A stretch of DNA of 64,000 nucleotides, taken from the NCBI RefSeq assembly GCF_014195505.1, contig NZ_JACIBV010000001.1, positions 8,866,001-8,930,000 of the forward strand, written 5' to 3'. The notes beneath the pieces were generated by a model, which saw only the letters and a program-made list of their open reading frames with translations, made no database searches and had not been told where the DNA came from. This document shows positions 17,408-25,376 of this stretch, one piece after another. The position numbers and the translations under genes were made by a program. Each line of letters opens with the position of its first letter. Position 1 is the first letter of the stretch. Source of the DNA: Nonomuraea dietziae (GTDB lineage Bacteria > Actinomycetota > Actinomycetes > Streptosporangiales > Streptosporangiaceae).

Positions 17408-18190
17408 CTAGTGAGGCCCCACCGCCGTCTCGGTCCCGCACGGGCCGCCGCCGGTCGAGGCGGCGATCCCCACGCGCTCGCCCGCCATGGTGAGCGTCGG
17501 GTACCAGGAGGAGATCCGCTCGGTGGAGCGTCCGACGTAGTGGCAGATGAAGCTGCGCCTGAACCGGTCGGCCGTCGAGTTGGGCTCAGAGCCGTGCACC
17601 AGGCTGCCGTTGAAGAACAGCACGTCACCGGGGTTCATGTCGACGGGCACGCGCTCCAGGCCGGGCGGCGGCGGGACGTACTCACGGGTGAAGGAGACCT
17701 CGGTGTCGGCCTCCTCGGGGCAGAACAGGTCCATCAGGTGCGTGCCGGGCACCACCTCGAGCCCGCCGTTGGCCCTGTCGACCCTGTCGATCGCGATCCA
17801 GGCGGCGACACAGGTGCCAGGCTCGACCCGCAGGTAGAAGTTGTCCTGATGCAACGCCTGCCCCCTCGCACCCGGCGGCTTGAAGTAGAACATGCTCTGC
17901 GCTGCTATCGGCTCCTCGCCGAGCAGCTCGCGCAGGATGGCGGCGATCCTGGGGTCGAGCAGGTAGCGCAGAGCGACGTCGTTCACCTGGTGCGGGTGCA
18001 TCACCCTGGGGAACTCGCGGAGGATGTCGTACGGCCCGCCGGGCTCCTGCGGCGTCGGCGTGAAGTGCCCGGGGATCGGGCCGCGCTCGTGCATCCGCAT
18101 GAACTCGTCGCGCAGCTCGGCCACCTCCTCCGTGCCGAGCAGTCCGGGCACGACGACGTACCCCTGGTCGTGGAAGTCTGCGGTCCTCAT
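17408..18190 (-). CDS. Phytanoyl-CoA dioxygenase family protein (PhyH-1)
   Basis: An Fe(II)/2-oxoglutarate-dependent oxygenase of about 260 residues. The iron facial triad is readable as His and Asp in LHQDNFYLRV and the distal His in GSLVHGSEPN, with a following Arg for 2-oxoglutarate. GDVLFFNGSLVHG is the family C-terminal signature. ATG 18190 is used; GTG 18199 is an alternative. It is divergent from an AraC gene 35 bp away, and that pair is mirrored by a second AraC/PhyH pair next door. The hydroxylated substrate is unknown. Confidence 0.87.
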   Translation of the reverse strand: MRTADFHDQGYVVVPGLLGTEEVAELRDEFMRMHERGPIPGHFTPTPQEPGGPYDILREFPRVMHPHQVNDVALRYLLDPRIAAILRELLGEEPIAAQSMFYFKPPGARGQALHQDNFYLRVEPGTCVAAWIAIDRVDRANGGLEVVPGTHLMDLFCPEEADTEVSFTREYVPPPPGLERVPVDMNPGDVLFFNGSLVHGSEPNSTADRFRRSFICHYVGRSTERISSWYPTLTMAGERVGIAASTGGGPCGTETAVGPH

Positions 18191-18225
18191 GCCTCTCACG
18201 CTAGGCAGCGCGGCCGTGCGATGGT

Positions 18226-19107
18226 ATGCCCGTGACGGTTGAGGACATGTCCGTTCCTGCTGCCGAGCTGGTGATCGTCGGCCACTTCGACCAGCACTCC
18301 GGATACGCGACGCGCCGTACCGGCGGCTCGCCCAGCTGGCTGCTGATGTGGACGCAGGCAGGGGCGGGGCTGGTCGAGCAGGCGGGCGTGCGCACCACGG
18401 CAGGCCCGGGTGACCTGGTCGTGCTCGGGCCTGGGGCGGCCCAGTACTACAGGACCGCGCCGGATCAGCAGCGGTGGCGGTTCTGGTGGGTGCACTTCCA
18501 GCCGAGGCCCGCCTGGCTGCCGTGGCTGGCGCCGTACGCGCTGGCGCCTGGCTGCCACGTGATCCACGGCGCCGGTCACGACCGGGTGGAGCAGGCGCTT
18601 CTTCGCGCGGGCGCCGACGCCAGGTGGTCGGGGCACGGCGCGCCCGCCTCTCCTTCCCAGCCGGTCCAGCCGGTCGTGGCGGCCGCCGCCGAGGCCCGCG
18701 AGCTGGTCATGGGGGCGGTCGAGGAGGTGCTGCTGCTGGCCACGGCGGCGGCTCGCCGGCCTGGGGGCGGCGATCCGCGCGTCAGACAGGTCCAGGCGCT
18801 GATCGCGGCCGAGCCCTCGGCCCCGCACACGGTCGCCTCCCTGGCCCGCGTCGTCGCGCTGTCGCCGTCGAGGCTGGCGCACCTGTTCTCCGAGCAGACG
18901 GGCCGCACCCCCATGCAGGCGGTCAGGGAGGCGAGGGTCCGGCACGCCGCCAGGCTCCTCGAGGTCACCGACATGGACGTGGGCCAGGTCGCCGACGCGT
19001 CGGGATTCGTCAGCCCCTTCCACTTCAGCCGCGTCTTCAGCAGGGCGTTCGGGCTGTCGCCGAGGGAGTACCGCCGCCGCCTGCGTCACAGCATGGAGTC
19101 GGGCTGA
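18226..19107 (+). CDS. AraC family regulator (AraC-1)
   Basis: A 293-residue activator-type protein. The N-terminal cupin sensor (residues ~15-110, with GAGLVEQAGV, GDLVVLGPGAAQYY and FWWVHF) precedes a C-terminal double HTH (HTVASLARVVALSPSRLAHLF and DVGQVADASGFVSPFHFSRVF, then LSPREYRRRL). It is divergent from PhyH-1, its probable target. The end overlaps the tail of the convergent AraC-2 gene by 22 bp. In-frame alternatives to ATG 18226 exist at 18232 (GTG) and 18247 (ATG). Confidence 0.87.
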   Translation: MPVTVEDMSVPAAELVIVGHFDQHSGYATRRTGGSPSWLLMWTQAGAGLVEQAGVRTTAGPGDLVVLGPGAAQYYRTAPDQQRWRFWWVHFQPRPAWLPWLAPYALAPGCHVIHGAGHDRVEQALLRAGADARWSGHGAPASPSQPVQPVVAAAAEARELVMGAVEEVLLLATAAARRPGGGDPRVRQVQALIAAEPSAPHTVASLARVVALSPSRLAHLFSEQTGRTPMQAVREARVRHAARLLEVTDMDVGQVADASGFVSPFHFSRVFSRAFGLSPREYRRRLRHSMESG

Positions 19108-19895
19108 CGCCGGTACTCGGTCGGTGTCCTGCCGAGCGCGTCGCGGAAGGCGCGGTAGAAGCTCGACCGCGTCTGGAACCCGCTCTCGTGCGCGACCCTG
19201 TCGACGCCCCAGCCGGTGACCGACAACAGGCGGCGCGCGTGGGCGACGCGCAGCCTGGTGACGTACTGCCACACCGGCATGCCCAGCGTCTGCTTGAAGG
19301 CCAGCGCGGCGTAGGTCGGGTGCACACCGGCGTCGGCGGCGATGCCGTCCACCGTGAGGTCCTCGGTGTAGCGGCGGGCGACGACGGCCAGCATGCGCTC
19401 GGCCGCCCTGGCCTCGCTCTCGCCGGCCGTCCTCGCGGGGCGCTGCCCTCGCGCCAGACGGGCCAGGCGGGCGTGCATCTCCAGCAGGCACAACTCGGCC
19501 ACGTCGGGCCGCGGGCCGGGCCTGAGGTCGGTGTCCCACCGGGCCATCAGGAAGGCGTCGTGCGGGCCCTCCTCGGCGGTGCCGTACAGGAACTCGCCCT
19601 GGAGCAGCCGGTCCAGCGGGCCGCGCAGTGCGGGCGTGCCCGTGAGGTCGGCCAGCGGAATGGTGGCCCAGAGGAAGTCGACGTCGTGCTCGGAGACCAG
19701 GCGGTGCGGATAGCCGCCCCAGAAGGCGGCCAGCCGTCCCGGCGGCAGGTCGAGCGTGCCCGAGACGGTCGCGTAGCGGGCGCCGCCTGACAGCACGAGG
19801 TTGAGCTCCACCTCGGGGTGGATGTGCGAGGTGGGCATCGGCCCCGAGGTCACGTGGAACGTCTGCAAGCCGACCACCTGCACCAGCGATCGCAC
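19086..19895 (-). CDS. AraC family regulator (AraC-2)
   Basis: A regulator of about 269 residues with an N-terminal cupin (SHIHPEVELNLVLSGGARY, residues ~23-41, bearing paired His/Glu) and a C-terminal AraC HTH pair (LTVDGIAADAGVHPTYAALAF and GVDRVAHESGFQTRSSFYRAF, then GRTPTEYRRQ). GTG 19895 is preferred; ATG 19943 would push into the promoter of the divergent PhyH-2 gene. It is convergent and overlapping with AraC-1. Despite the common family the two sensors are diverged, so they probably sense different ligands. Confidence 0.87.
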   Translation of the reverse strand: MRSLVQVVGLQTFHVTSGPMPTSHIHPEVELNLVLSGGARYATVSGTLDLPPGRLAAFWGGYPHRLVSEHDVDFLWATIPLADLTGTPALRGPLDRLLQGEFLYGTAEEGPHDAFLMARWDTDLRPGPRPDVAELCLLEMHARLARLARGQRPARTAGESEARAAERMLAVVARRYTEDLTVDGIAADAGVHPTYAALAFKQTLGMPVWQYVTRLRVAHARRLLSVTGWGVDRVAHESGFQTRSSFYRAFRDALGRTPTEYRRQPDSML

Positions 19896-19997
19896 ACCTT
19901 GAGGATATGCGACAGGTCGGTGATCCGGGCCGGATGACCTCATGGGGTGCGGCACCGCAGAGTGGGGGCATCCCCACCTCGCCTGGAGGCACGCACC

Positions 19998-20828
19998 ATG
20001 TCGGAACTCGACGACTTCCTGTTCGACCTCAACGGCTACCTCATTCTCGAGAACGCGGTCGACGGCGACCTGCTCGCACGGCTCGACGCGGAGTTCGACG
20101 CCTTCCCCCGCGACCTGGCGCGCGGCGACTGGTACCGGGGCGCGCAGCGTCGCGACTACACCCCGGAGACCGGCTTCGAGCTGCACCAGGCCGTGGCCGC
20201 AGGCCGGCCGTTCGAGGAACTGGTCGACCACCCGAGCTGGTTCGCCCTCGTGAAGCACTTCGCGGGGGAGGAGGGCAGCTACGTGCCCGGCGTGTTCATC
20301 GACGAGACCATCGCCTCGATCCGCGAGTCGGGTGGCCACCACCCGGTGCACTCGGGCGGCTACCGCGGCGCGCTGCGCGGCAGCTACGGCTATTCCCACG
20401 GCGTCTTCCGGTGCGCCCAGGTCAACATCATCCTGGCCCTCACCGACATCGGAGAGGGCGACGGCGCGACGATGGTCGTGCCCGGCTCCCACAAGTCGAA
20501 CCTCCCGCACCCGCTGGCCGGTGACTACGCCAGGGGCGACCGCATGGACACCCTGCCGGGCGCGGTGCCCGTCCACCTGGCCAAGGGCGACGCGCTGCTG
20601 TTCGTCGACGGGCTCATGCACGGCGGCTCCACCCGCACCAACCCCGGCGAGCGCAGGGTCGTCATCTACAGGTACGGGCCGGTCTGGACGAGCAGCAGGT
20701 ACGGCTACGCCTACGACGAGGCCTGGCTGAAGGAGCTGACCGACCAGCGGCGCCGGGTGCTGCGGCCGGTCCCGCCCGTCCACATCGGCGACCCGTGCCC
20801 CGCCGAGCCGGGCGACCGCGACGACTGA
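19998..20828 (+). CDS. Phytanoyl-CoA dioxygenase family protein (PhyH-2)
   Basis: A 276-residue Fe(II)/2-oxoglutarate oxygenase-like protein. Family features are the GYLILENAVDGDLLARLD start, ALTDIGEGDGATMVVPGSHK and GDALLFVDGLMHGGSTRTNPGERR with the distal His and the 2-oxoglutarate Arg. The proximal His/Asp pair is less clear, perhaps in GYSHGVFRCAQVN. ATG 19998 follows a GGAGG Shine-Dalgarno. It is divergent from AraC-2 and ends at a perfect hairpin terminator. It differs clearly from PhyH-1, so this is not a recent duplication. Confidence 0.85.
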   Translation: MSELDDFLFDLNGYLILENAVDGDLLARLDAEFDAFPRDLARGDWYRGAQRRDYTPETGFELHQAVAAGRPFEELVDHPSWFALVKHFAGEEGSYVPGVFIDETIASIRESGGHHPVHSGGYRGALRGSYGYSHGVFRCAQVNIILALTDIGEGDGATMVVPGSHKSNLPHPLAGDYARGDRMDTLPGAVPVHLAKGDALLFVDGLMHGGSTRTNPGERRVVIYRYGPVWTSSRYGYAYDEAWLKELTDQRRRVLRPVPPVHIGDPCPAEPGDRDD

Positions 20829-20835
20829 CCGGGCC

Positions 20836-20870
20836 CAGGGGCGCGGGACGCCCGCCGTCCCGCGCCCCTG
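20836..20870. terminator. Perfect 15-bp hairpin terminator
   Basis: CAGGGGCGCGGGACG (20836-20850), loop CCCGC and CGTCCCGCGCCCCTG (20856-20870) pair without a mismatch. It sits 7 bp after the PhyH-2 stop and before the convergent ROK gene, so it probably terminates both. It is the strongest stem-loop in the window. Confidence 0.85.
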
Positions 20871-20959
20871 CCCGTCAGGCCGGCGCCCCTGCCGGTCAGT
20901 CGTCGCGTCGGCGACCCGTGAGGGCACGTCGGGTCGGCGACTCCGCCGGGGCGGCCGGG

Positions 20960-22129
20960 TCAGCGGCTCGTCACGGCCGCCTGCGGCGGGACGGGGCCGG
21001 CGTCGGCCGTGAAGTGCTGGCGGTCGAGGTGGTCGACGGCGTAGTCGATCGCGCCGAGCACCACGCACTCCTCGCCCAGTGTCGAGGCCAGCACCTCGGG
21101 CATCCGCATGCAGGAGCGCTCGAGCCGCTCCCGCAGCGGTTCCAGCAGCACGTCGGCCGCGCGGGAGAAGCCGCCGCCCAGCACCACGACCTCCGGATCC
21201 AGCAGCAACGCCATCGCGGCGGCCCCCACAGCCAGGTCGTCCAGGTAGCGGCCGACCGCGTCGAGAGCCACGGGATCGCCGCTCCTGGCCGCGGCCAGCG
21301 TGTAGCCCGCCGCGTCCTCGGGCGCGGTCTCCTCGGGCACGATGGCGCACCCGTTCAGATGGTCGGTGGCCTGCAGCCAGCGCATCTCCGGCAGCATGCC
21401 GATCTCGCCCGCCGCCGTGCCGAAGCCGCGGTGCAGCCGCCCGTCGATGATCAACGCCGCTCCCATGCGCCTGGCCACGTGCAGGAAGACCACGTCGCGC
21501 GAGCCCCGGGCCACCCCGCGCCTGCTCTCGGCCAGGGCGGCCAGCCTGCTGTCGTTCTCCACCAGCACCTCGCAGGGGAACATCTCGCGCAGCCGTCCTG
21601 CCAGGTCGAGGCCGGTCCAGGACGGCACCGACGCGGAGTAGGCGACCCTGCCGTCGGGGGTGACGATGCCCGTGGTGCCGACGGCCACCGTCCAGAGGTC
21701 GGCCACCGTCTTCCCGCTCAGCGTCAGGCATCCGGACACCGCCCTCTCGATCGCCGCGAGCCGGTCGTCGAGCGGGGCGCCGGGCAGCGCCGGCTGCCTG
21801 GTCTCTGCCAGGACCTGGCCGTCGAGGTCGGCGAGCGCGGCCCGCACGTTGTGCGCCCCTATGTCGATGCCGACCAGGTAGCCGCAGTTGGCCCTGAAGC
21901 GGTAGCGTCGCGCGGGCCTGCCCATCGTGCCGGGGCTCGGCGGCACCTCCTCCACCCAGCCCACCTGCGCCAGCTCGTCCACGACCTCCTTCGTGGAGGG
22001 CCTGGACAGGCCGGTGCGCTCGGCCAGCGCCGACAGCGTGAGCGGTCCCGCGCCGCGAAGTGCCCTGATCGCCGACAGCGAGTTCAGCTGCCGTAGCCGG
22101 GACAGATCGCCGCCACGCAGGTTCGCCAT
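20960..22129 (-). CDS. ROK family transcriptional regulator
   Basis: A 389-residue repressor-type ROK protein. An N-terminal winged HTH (residues ~15-75: PLTLSALAERTGLSRPSTKEV) precedes the sugar-kinase-like fold (VGIDIGAHNVRAAL, VLVENDSRLAALAE, LDPEVVVLGGGFS). The usual ROK zinc motif CxCGxxGCxE is absent; only one Cys (LNGCAIVPEE) stands in that region. A perfect AGGAGG 5 nt upstream selects ATG 22129 over GTG 22135. It is divergent from the alpha-galactosidase/ABC operon, which it presumably controls. Confidence 0.9.
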   Translation of the reverse strand: MANLRGGDLSRLRQLNSLSAIRALRGAGPLTLSALAERTGLSRPSTKEVVDELAQVGWVEEVPPSPGTMGRPARRYRFRANCGYLVGIDIGAHNVRAALADLDGQVLAETRQPALPGAPLDDRLAAIERAVSGCLTLSGKTVADLWTVAVGTTGIVTPDGRVAYSASVPSWTGLDLAGRLREMFPCEVLVENDSRLAALAESRRGVARGSRDVVFLHVARRMGAALIIDGRLHRGFGTAAGEIGMLPEMRWLQATDHLNGCAIVPEETAPEDAAGYTLAAARSGDPVALDAVGRYLDDLAVGAAAMALLLDPEVVVLGGGFSRAADVLLEPLRERLERSCMRMPEVLASTLGEECVVLGAIDYAVDHLDRQHFTADAGPVPPQAAVTSR

Positions 22130-22291
22130 CGCCACCTCCTAATGTAGGTCTCCTCATTAAGTGTGCACCAGACGGAGACCTCTCCGGGCTGCGCCAGGCG
22201 CTTTTCCCCAATGGTGTCCATTGACCCTCGGATAAGCGCGATGCTACTAATGAAGCGCTCCTTCGTAACTAGGCGACAGGAAGGGCTTCTC
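22130..22291. promoter_or_regulatory. Divergent ROK / glycan-operon promoter region
   Basis: This gap holds both start regions. TTGACC (22221-22226) and TACTAA (22245-22250) are a plausible -35/-10 pair (18-bp spacer) reading toward the alpha-galactosidase gene. Half-sites TCATTA (22152-22157) and TAATGA (22248-22253) are mutually inverted and lie near the two starts, so they are candidate ROK operator halves. The right-hand gene has a GGAAGGG Shine-Dalgarno before ATG 22292. Site assignment is inference. Confidence 0.5.
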
Positions 22292-23606
22292 ATGCCGTTT
22301 GAAGACGTCGGCGAGGTCGGTTGCGATCCCAGGACAGCGCTGGTGTTCGAGCACGGCTGGCAGTCGTGGAGCCCGACGGGCGCCTACCGCCTGGACGAAC
22401 GGCCGCCCAGAGCGGCCGACCCCACCATCCAGACGCTCTGCTACCGCCCTGAGACCCCCGTCCCCGACGGGCTGTTCCAGGGCGAGGGTCTGCTCGCCCT
22501 CGACCCGGGCGACGGGGGCCCCGTGGAGGTCTGGTCGGCACCGGGGCCCGCTCGAGGTGCCCTCCATCCGCGCCCGCCTCGAAGGCGGCCGCGTGGTCGT
22601 CTCCTCCGACGGCCCCGTACGGCACTGGCGGGCCGAAGGCGGGCTGGATGGGGCGCTGCGCGGCTGGGCCGACACCATGGCCACCGGCTTCGCCCCCGCG
22701 AGCTTTCCCGCGGTCGCGCCCATGTGGTGCACCTGGTACGGCTACTGGGACAAGGTCACCGAGGACGACGTCGTGGAGAACCTGCGCCTGTCCGAGCGGC
22801 ACGGCCTCGGCGCCGACATGTTCCTCATCGACGACGGCTACGAGGCGGAGATCGGCGACTGGCTGGAGCCGCGTCCCGGATTCGGCTCACTGGAGCGGGC
22901 GAGCGCCGCCGTCGTCGAAGCCGGCAGGCGGGCCGGCATCTGGACCGCGCCCTTCCTGGTGGGCGAGCGCAGCCGCGTCTTCCGCGAGCATCCCGAGTGG
23001 CTGGTGGGCGGGGCGGACGCAGGACGCATGTGGGACCAGGGCCTGGCCGTCCTCGATGTCACCCACCCCGAGGCCGCCGCCCACCTGGTGAACGTCTTCA
23101 GGTCGTTCGGAGGGCTCGGCATCACGCACTTCAAGCTGGACTTCGTCTACGCGGGAGCCCTCCGCGGCCGCCGCCACCGGGACATCGACCCCATCGCGGC
23201 CTACCGCCTCGGCCTGGAGCTGATCCGCGAGGGCGCGGGCGCCGACGCCACCCTGCACGGGTGCGGCGCGCCGATGCTGCCCAGCATCGGCCTGGTGGAC
23301 ATCATGCGGGTCAGCCCCGACATCGCCCCCACGCTCCAGCCCAAGGCGGGCGACATCAGCCAGCCGTCCCAGCTCGGCGCCAGGCTCACCGGCGCGGCAA
23401 GGGAGTTCCTGCACGCGCGCTGGTGGGTCAACGACCCCGACTGCATCATGGCCCGTCCGGGGGTGGAGGCGCGCGAGGAGTGGGCCGCGCACATCGACGC
23501 CACCGGCGGCCTGCGCGGCTCGAGCGACCCCATCGCGGCGCTCGACGACTGGGGCATGGAGACGACCAGACGCCTGATGATCCCCACCCGCACGGAGCCG
23601 TCGTGA
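22292..23606 (+). pseudogene. GH36-type alpha-galactosidase, single-base frameshift
   Basis: A cytoplasmic (no signal peptide) alpha-galactosidase split over two frames. From ATG 22292 the first frame encodes MPFEDVGEVGCDPRTALVFE through VEVWSAPGP. From about 22550 the other frame continues LEVPSIRARLEGGRVVV to the end. Removing one C from GGGGCCC (22543-22549) restores a continuous protein of about 438 residues. The catalytic regions are intact: HFKLDFVYAGAL (nucleophile Asp) and WWVNDPDCIMAR (acid/base Asp), as in GalA-type enzymes. It is the first gene of the operon, and its stop overlaps the permease start. A sequencing indel is as likely as true inactivation. Confidence 0.8.
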
Positions 23607-24553
23607 TGGCGACGCTCCTGGCCCGCGACCGAGGCAAGGCCGAGCCAGGAGCCGCCCGTCCGGGAGCGGGTCCCAGGCGGCGCCGCTCCGGCGAGTGGTA
23701 CGCCTACCTGTTCATCGGCCCCAGCCTGTTCGGCGTCTTCGCCTTCCTGCTGCTGCCCGTCGTCATCGTCTTCGGGCTGAGCTTCTTCGACTGGGAACTG
23801 CTCTCCGAGCCGGCCTTCGTGGGCCTGGACAACTACCGCCGCCTGGCGGGCGACGGCGAGGCCTGGCACTCGCTGCTCGTGACCCTGCTGTACGTGCTGC
23901 TGTGCGTGCCGCTGCAGACGCTCCTCGCGCTCGGCCTCGCGCTCCTGCTCAACCAGCGCGCGAAAGGCGTGAAGATCTACCGCGCGCTGTTCGTCGTGCC
24001 GTGGATGGCCACGCCGATCGTGATCGGCCTGGTCTGGAACTGGGTCTTCGACCCCCGTGACGGCGCGATCAACAGCGCGCTGGCCCTGGTGGGGATCACC
24101 GGGCCCGACTGGTTGTCCGACCCCGCATGGGCGCTGCCCGCGATCGCCCTGGTGACCGTCTGGCAGAACACCGGCTACAACATGCTGTTCTTCCTGGCCG
24201 GCCTGCAGGGCATCCCGCGCGAGCTCCACCAGGCCGCCGCCACCGACGGCGCCACCCCCCGGCAGCGCTTCTTCAGGATCACGCTGCCGCTGCTCAACCC
24301 CACGATGTTCTTCGTCATGGTGACCAACCTGATCGGCGCCTTCCAGGTCTTCGACACCGTCTTCGTGATGACGGACGGCGGGCCCAGCCAGAGCACCGAG
24401 GTGCTCAACTTCCGGATCTACGGCACCGCCTTCAGGGAGTTCGACTTCGGCTACGCCTCGACGCTCTCGATGCTGCTCTTCCTGATCATCCTGGCCGTGA
24501 CGCTGGCGCAGGTCCGCTTCTTCGGCAGGCGCACCACCTACGACGTGAGCTGA
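23606..24553 (+). CDS. CUT1 sugar ABC transporter permease (MalF-like)
   Basis: A 315-residue inner-membrane permease with about six TM segments after a basic N-terminus. The ABC EAA loop is readable as ELHQAAATDGATPRQRFFRI, followed by TLPLLNP. Mid-region GLDNYRRL and the C-terminal TDGGPSQSTEVL are typical of CUT1 first permeases (UgpA/MsmF/LacF type). ATG 23606 overlaps the alpha-galactosidase stop by one base. It pairs with the next permease and the lipoprotein; no ATPase is nearby, so a shared MsiK-type ATPase is expected. Confidence 0.93.
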   Translation: MATLLARDRGKAEPGAARPGAGPRRRRSGEWYAYLFIGPSLFGVFAFLLLPVVIVFGLSFFDWELLSEPAFVGLDNYRRLAGDGEAWHSLLVTLLYVLLCVPLQTLLALGLALLLNQRAKGVKIYRALFVVPWMATPIVIGLVWNWVFDPRDGAINSALALVGITGPDWLSDPAWALPAIALVTVWQNTGYNMLFFLAGLQGIPRELHQAAATDGATPRQRFFRITLPLLNPTMFFVMVTNLIGAFQVFDTVFVMTDGGPSQSTEVLNFRIYGTAFREFDFGYASTLSMLLFLIILAVTLAQVRFFGRRTTYDVS

Positions 24554-24559
24554 GGAGCC

Positions 24560-25366
24560 ATGAAGCGATTCCTTCTCTACGCCGCCCTGGTGACCGGCGC
24601 CTTCGTCTCGGTCTTCCCCTACCTGCTCGTCGTGCTCACCGCCTTCAAGACGCAGGGGCAGCTCAACTCCACCGACCCGTGGCTGCCCGGTCTGCCGCCG
24701 ACCCTGGCCAACATCACCAGGCTGCTCGGCGGCGACTTCCCCCGCTACCTCGGCAACACCGTGCTGATGACCGCCGTGCTGACGATCGGCCAGCTCGTCT
24801 TCACCACGTTCGCCGCCTACGCCTTCGCCAGGCTGCGCTTCCGCGGCAGGGACGCGCTGTTCTGGCTGTACGTGGCGACCATGATGGTGCCCAGCGCGGT
24901 GACCATGATCCCGCTGTTCCTCATCATGCGCGAGCTCGACGTCATCAACACCTGGTACGGCCTGCTCGCGCCGTACATCCTCGGCACGCCGTACGGGATC
25001 TTCCTGATGCGGCAGTTCTTCCGCGCTCTGCCCGGCGGCCTCGAAGAGGCGGCCAGGATCGACGGGGCGGGGCCGATGACGATCCTGGTGCGCATCCTGC
25101 TGCCGCTGTGCAGGCCCGCCCTCGGCACTCTTGCGATCATCACGGTGATCTCGTCGTGGAACAGCTTCCTGTGGCCCCTGATCATCACCAGCGGCGACGA
25201 CACCAAGGTCATGACCGTGGCGCTCGCCGGCCTCAAGGTCGGCATCGGCGTCGACTACAACCTCATGATGGCCGGCGGCCTCATCGCCCTGGTCCCCATG
25301 ATCGCCATCTTCGTCTTCTTCCAGCGCTACATCGTCCGGTCGGTGGTCCTCACCGGTCTGAAGTGA
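24560..25366 (+). CDS. CUT1 sugar ABC transporter permease (MalG-like)
   Basis: The second membrane subunit, 268 residues, six TM segments. The EAA loop reads GLEEAARIDGAGPMTILVRI followed by LLPLCRPAL. TLANITRLLGGDFPRYLGNT and the C-terminal QRYIVRSVVLTGLK are typical of MalG/UgpE-type permeases. It starts 6 bp after the first permease. With the partner and solute-binding lipoprotein it forms an importer for an oligosaccharide or glycoside released by the operon's enzymes (inference). Confidence 0.93.
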   Translation: MKRFLLYAALVTGAFVSVFPYLLVVLTAFKTQGQLNSTDPWLPGLPPTLANITRLLGGDFPRYLGNTVLMTAVLTIGQLVFTTFAAYAFARLRFRGRDALFWLYVATMMVPSAVTMIPLFLIMRELDVINTWYGLLAPYILGTPYGIFLMRQFFRALPGGLEEAARIDGAGPMTILVRILLPLCRPALGTLAIITVISSWNSFLWPLIITSGDDTKVMTVALAGLKVGIGVDYNLMMAGGLIALVPMIAIFVFFQRYIVRSVVLTGLK

Positions 25367-25376
25367 AAGGCGAATC

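Noticed and set aside
22163..24553. Single 796-residue protein spanning alpha-galactosidase start and first permease
   Set aside because: It results from the frameshift; the middle third is unnatural sequence, while the other frame carries the conserved GH36 catalytic region.
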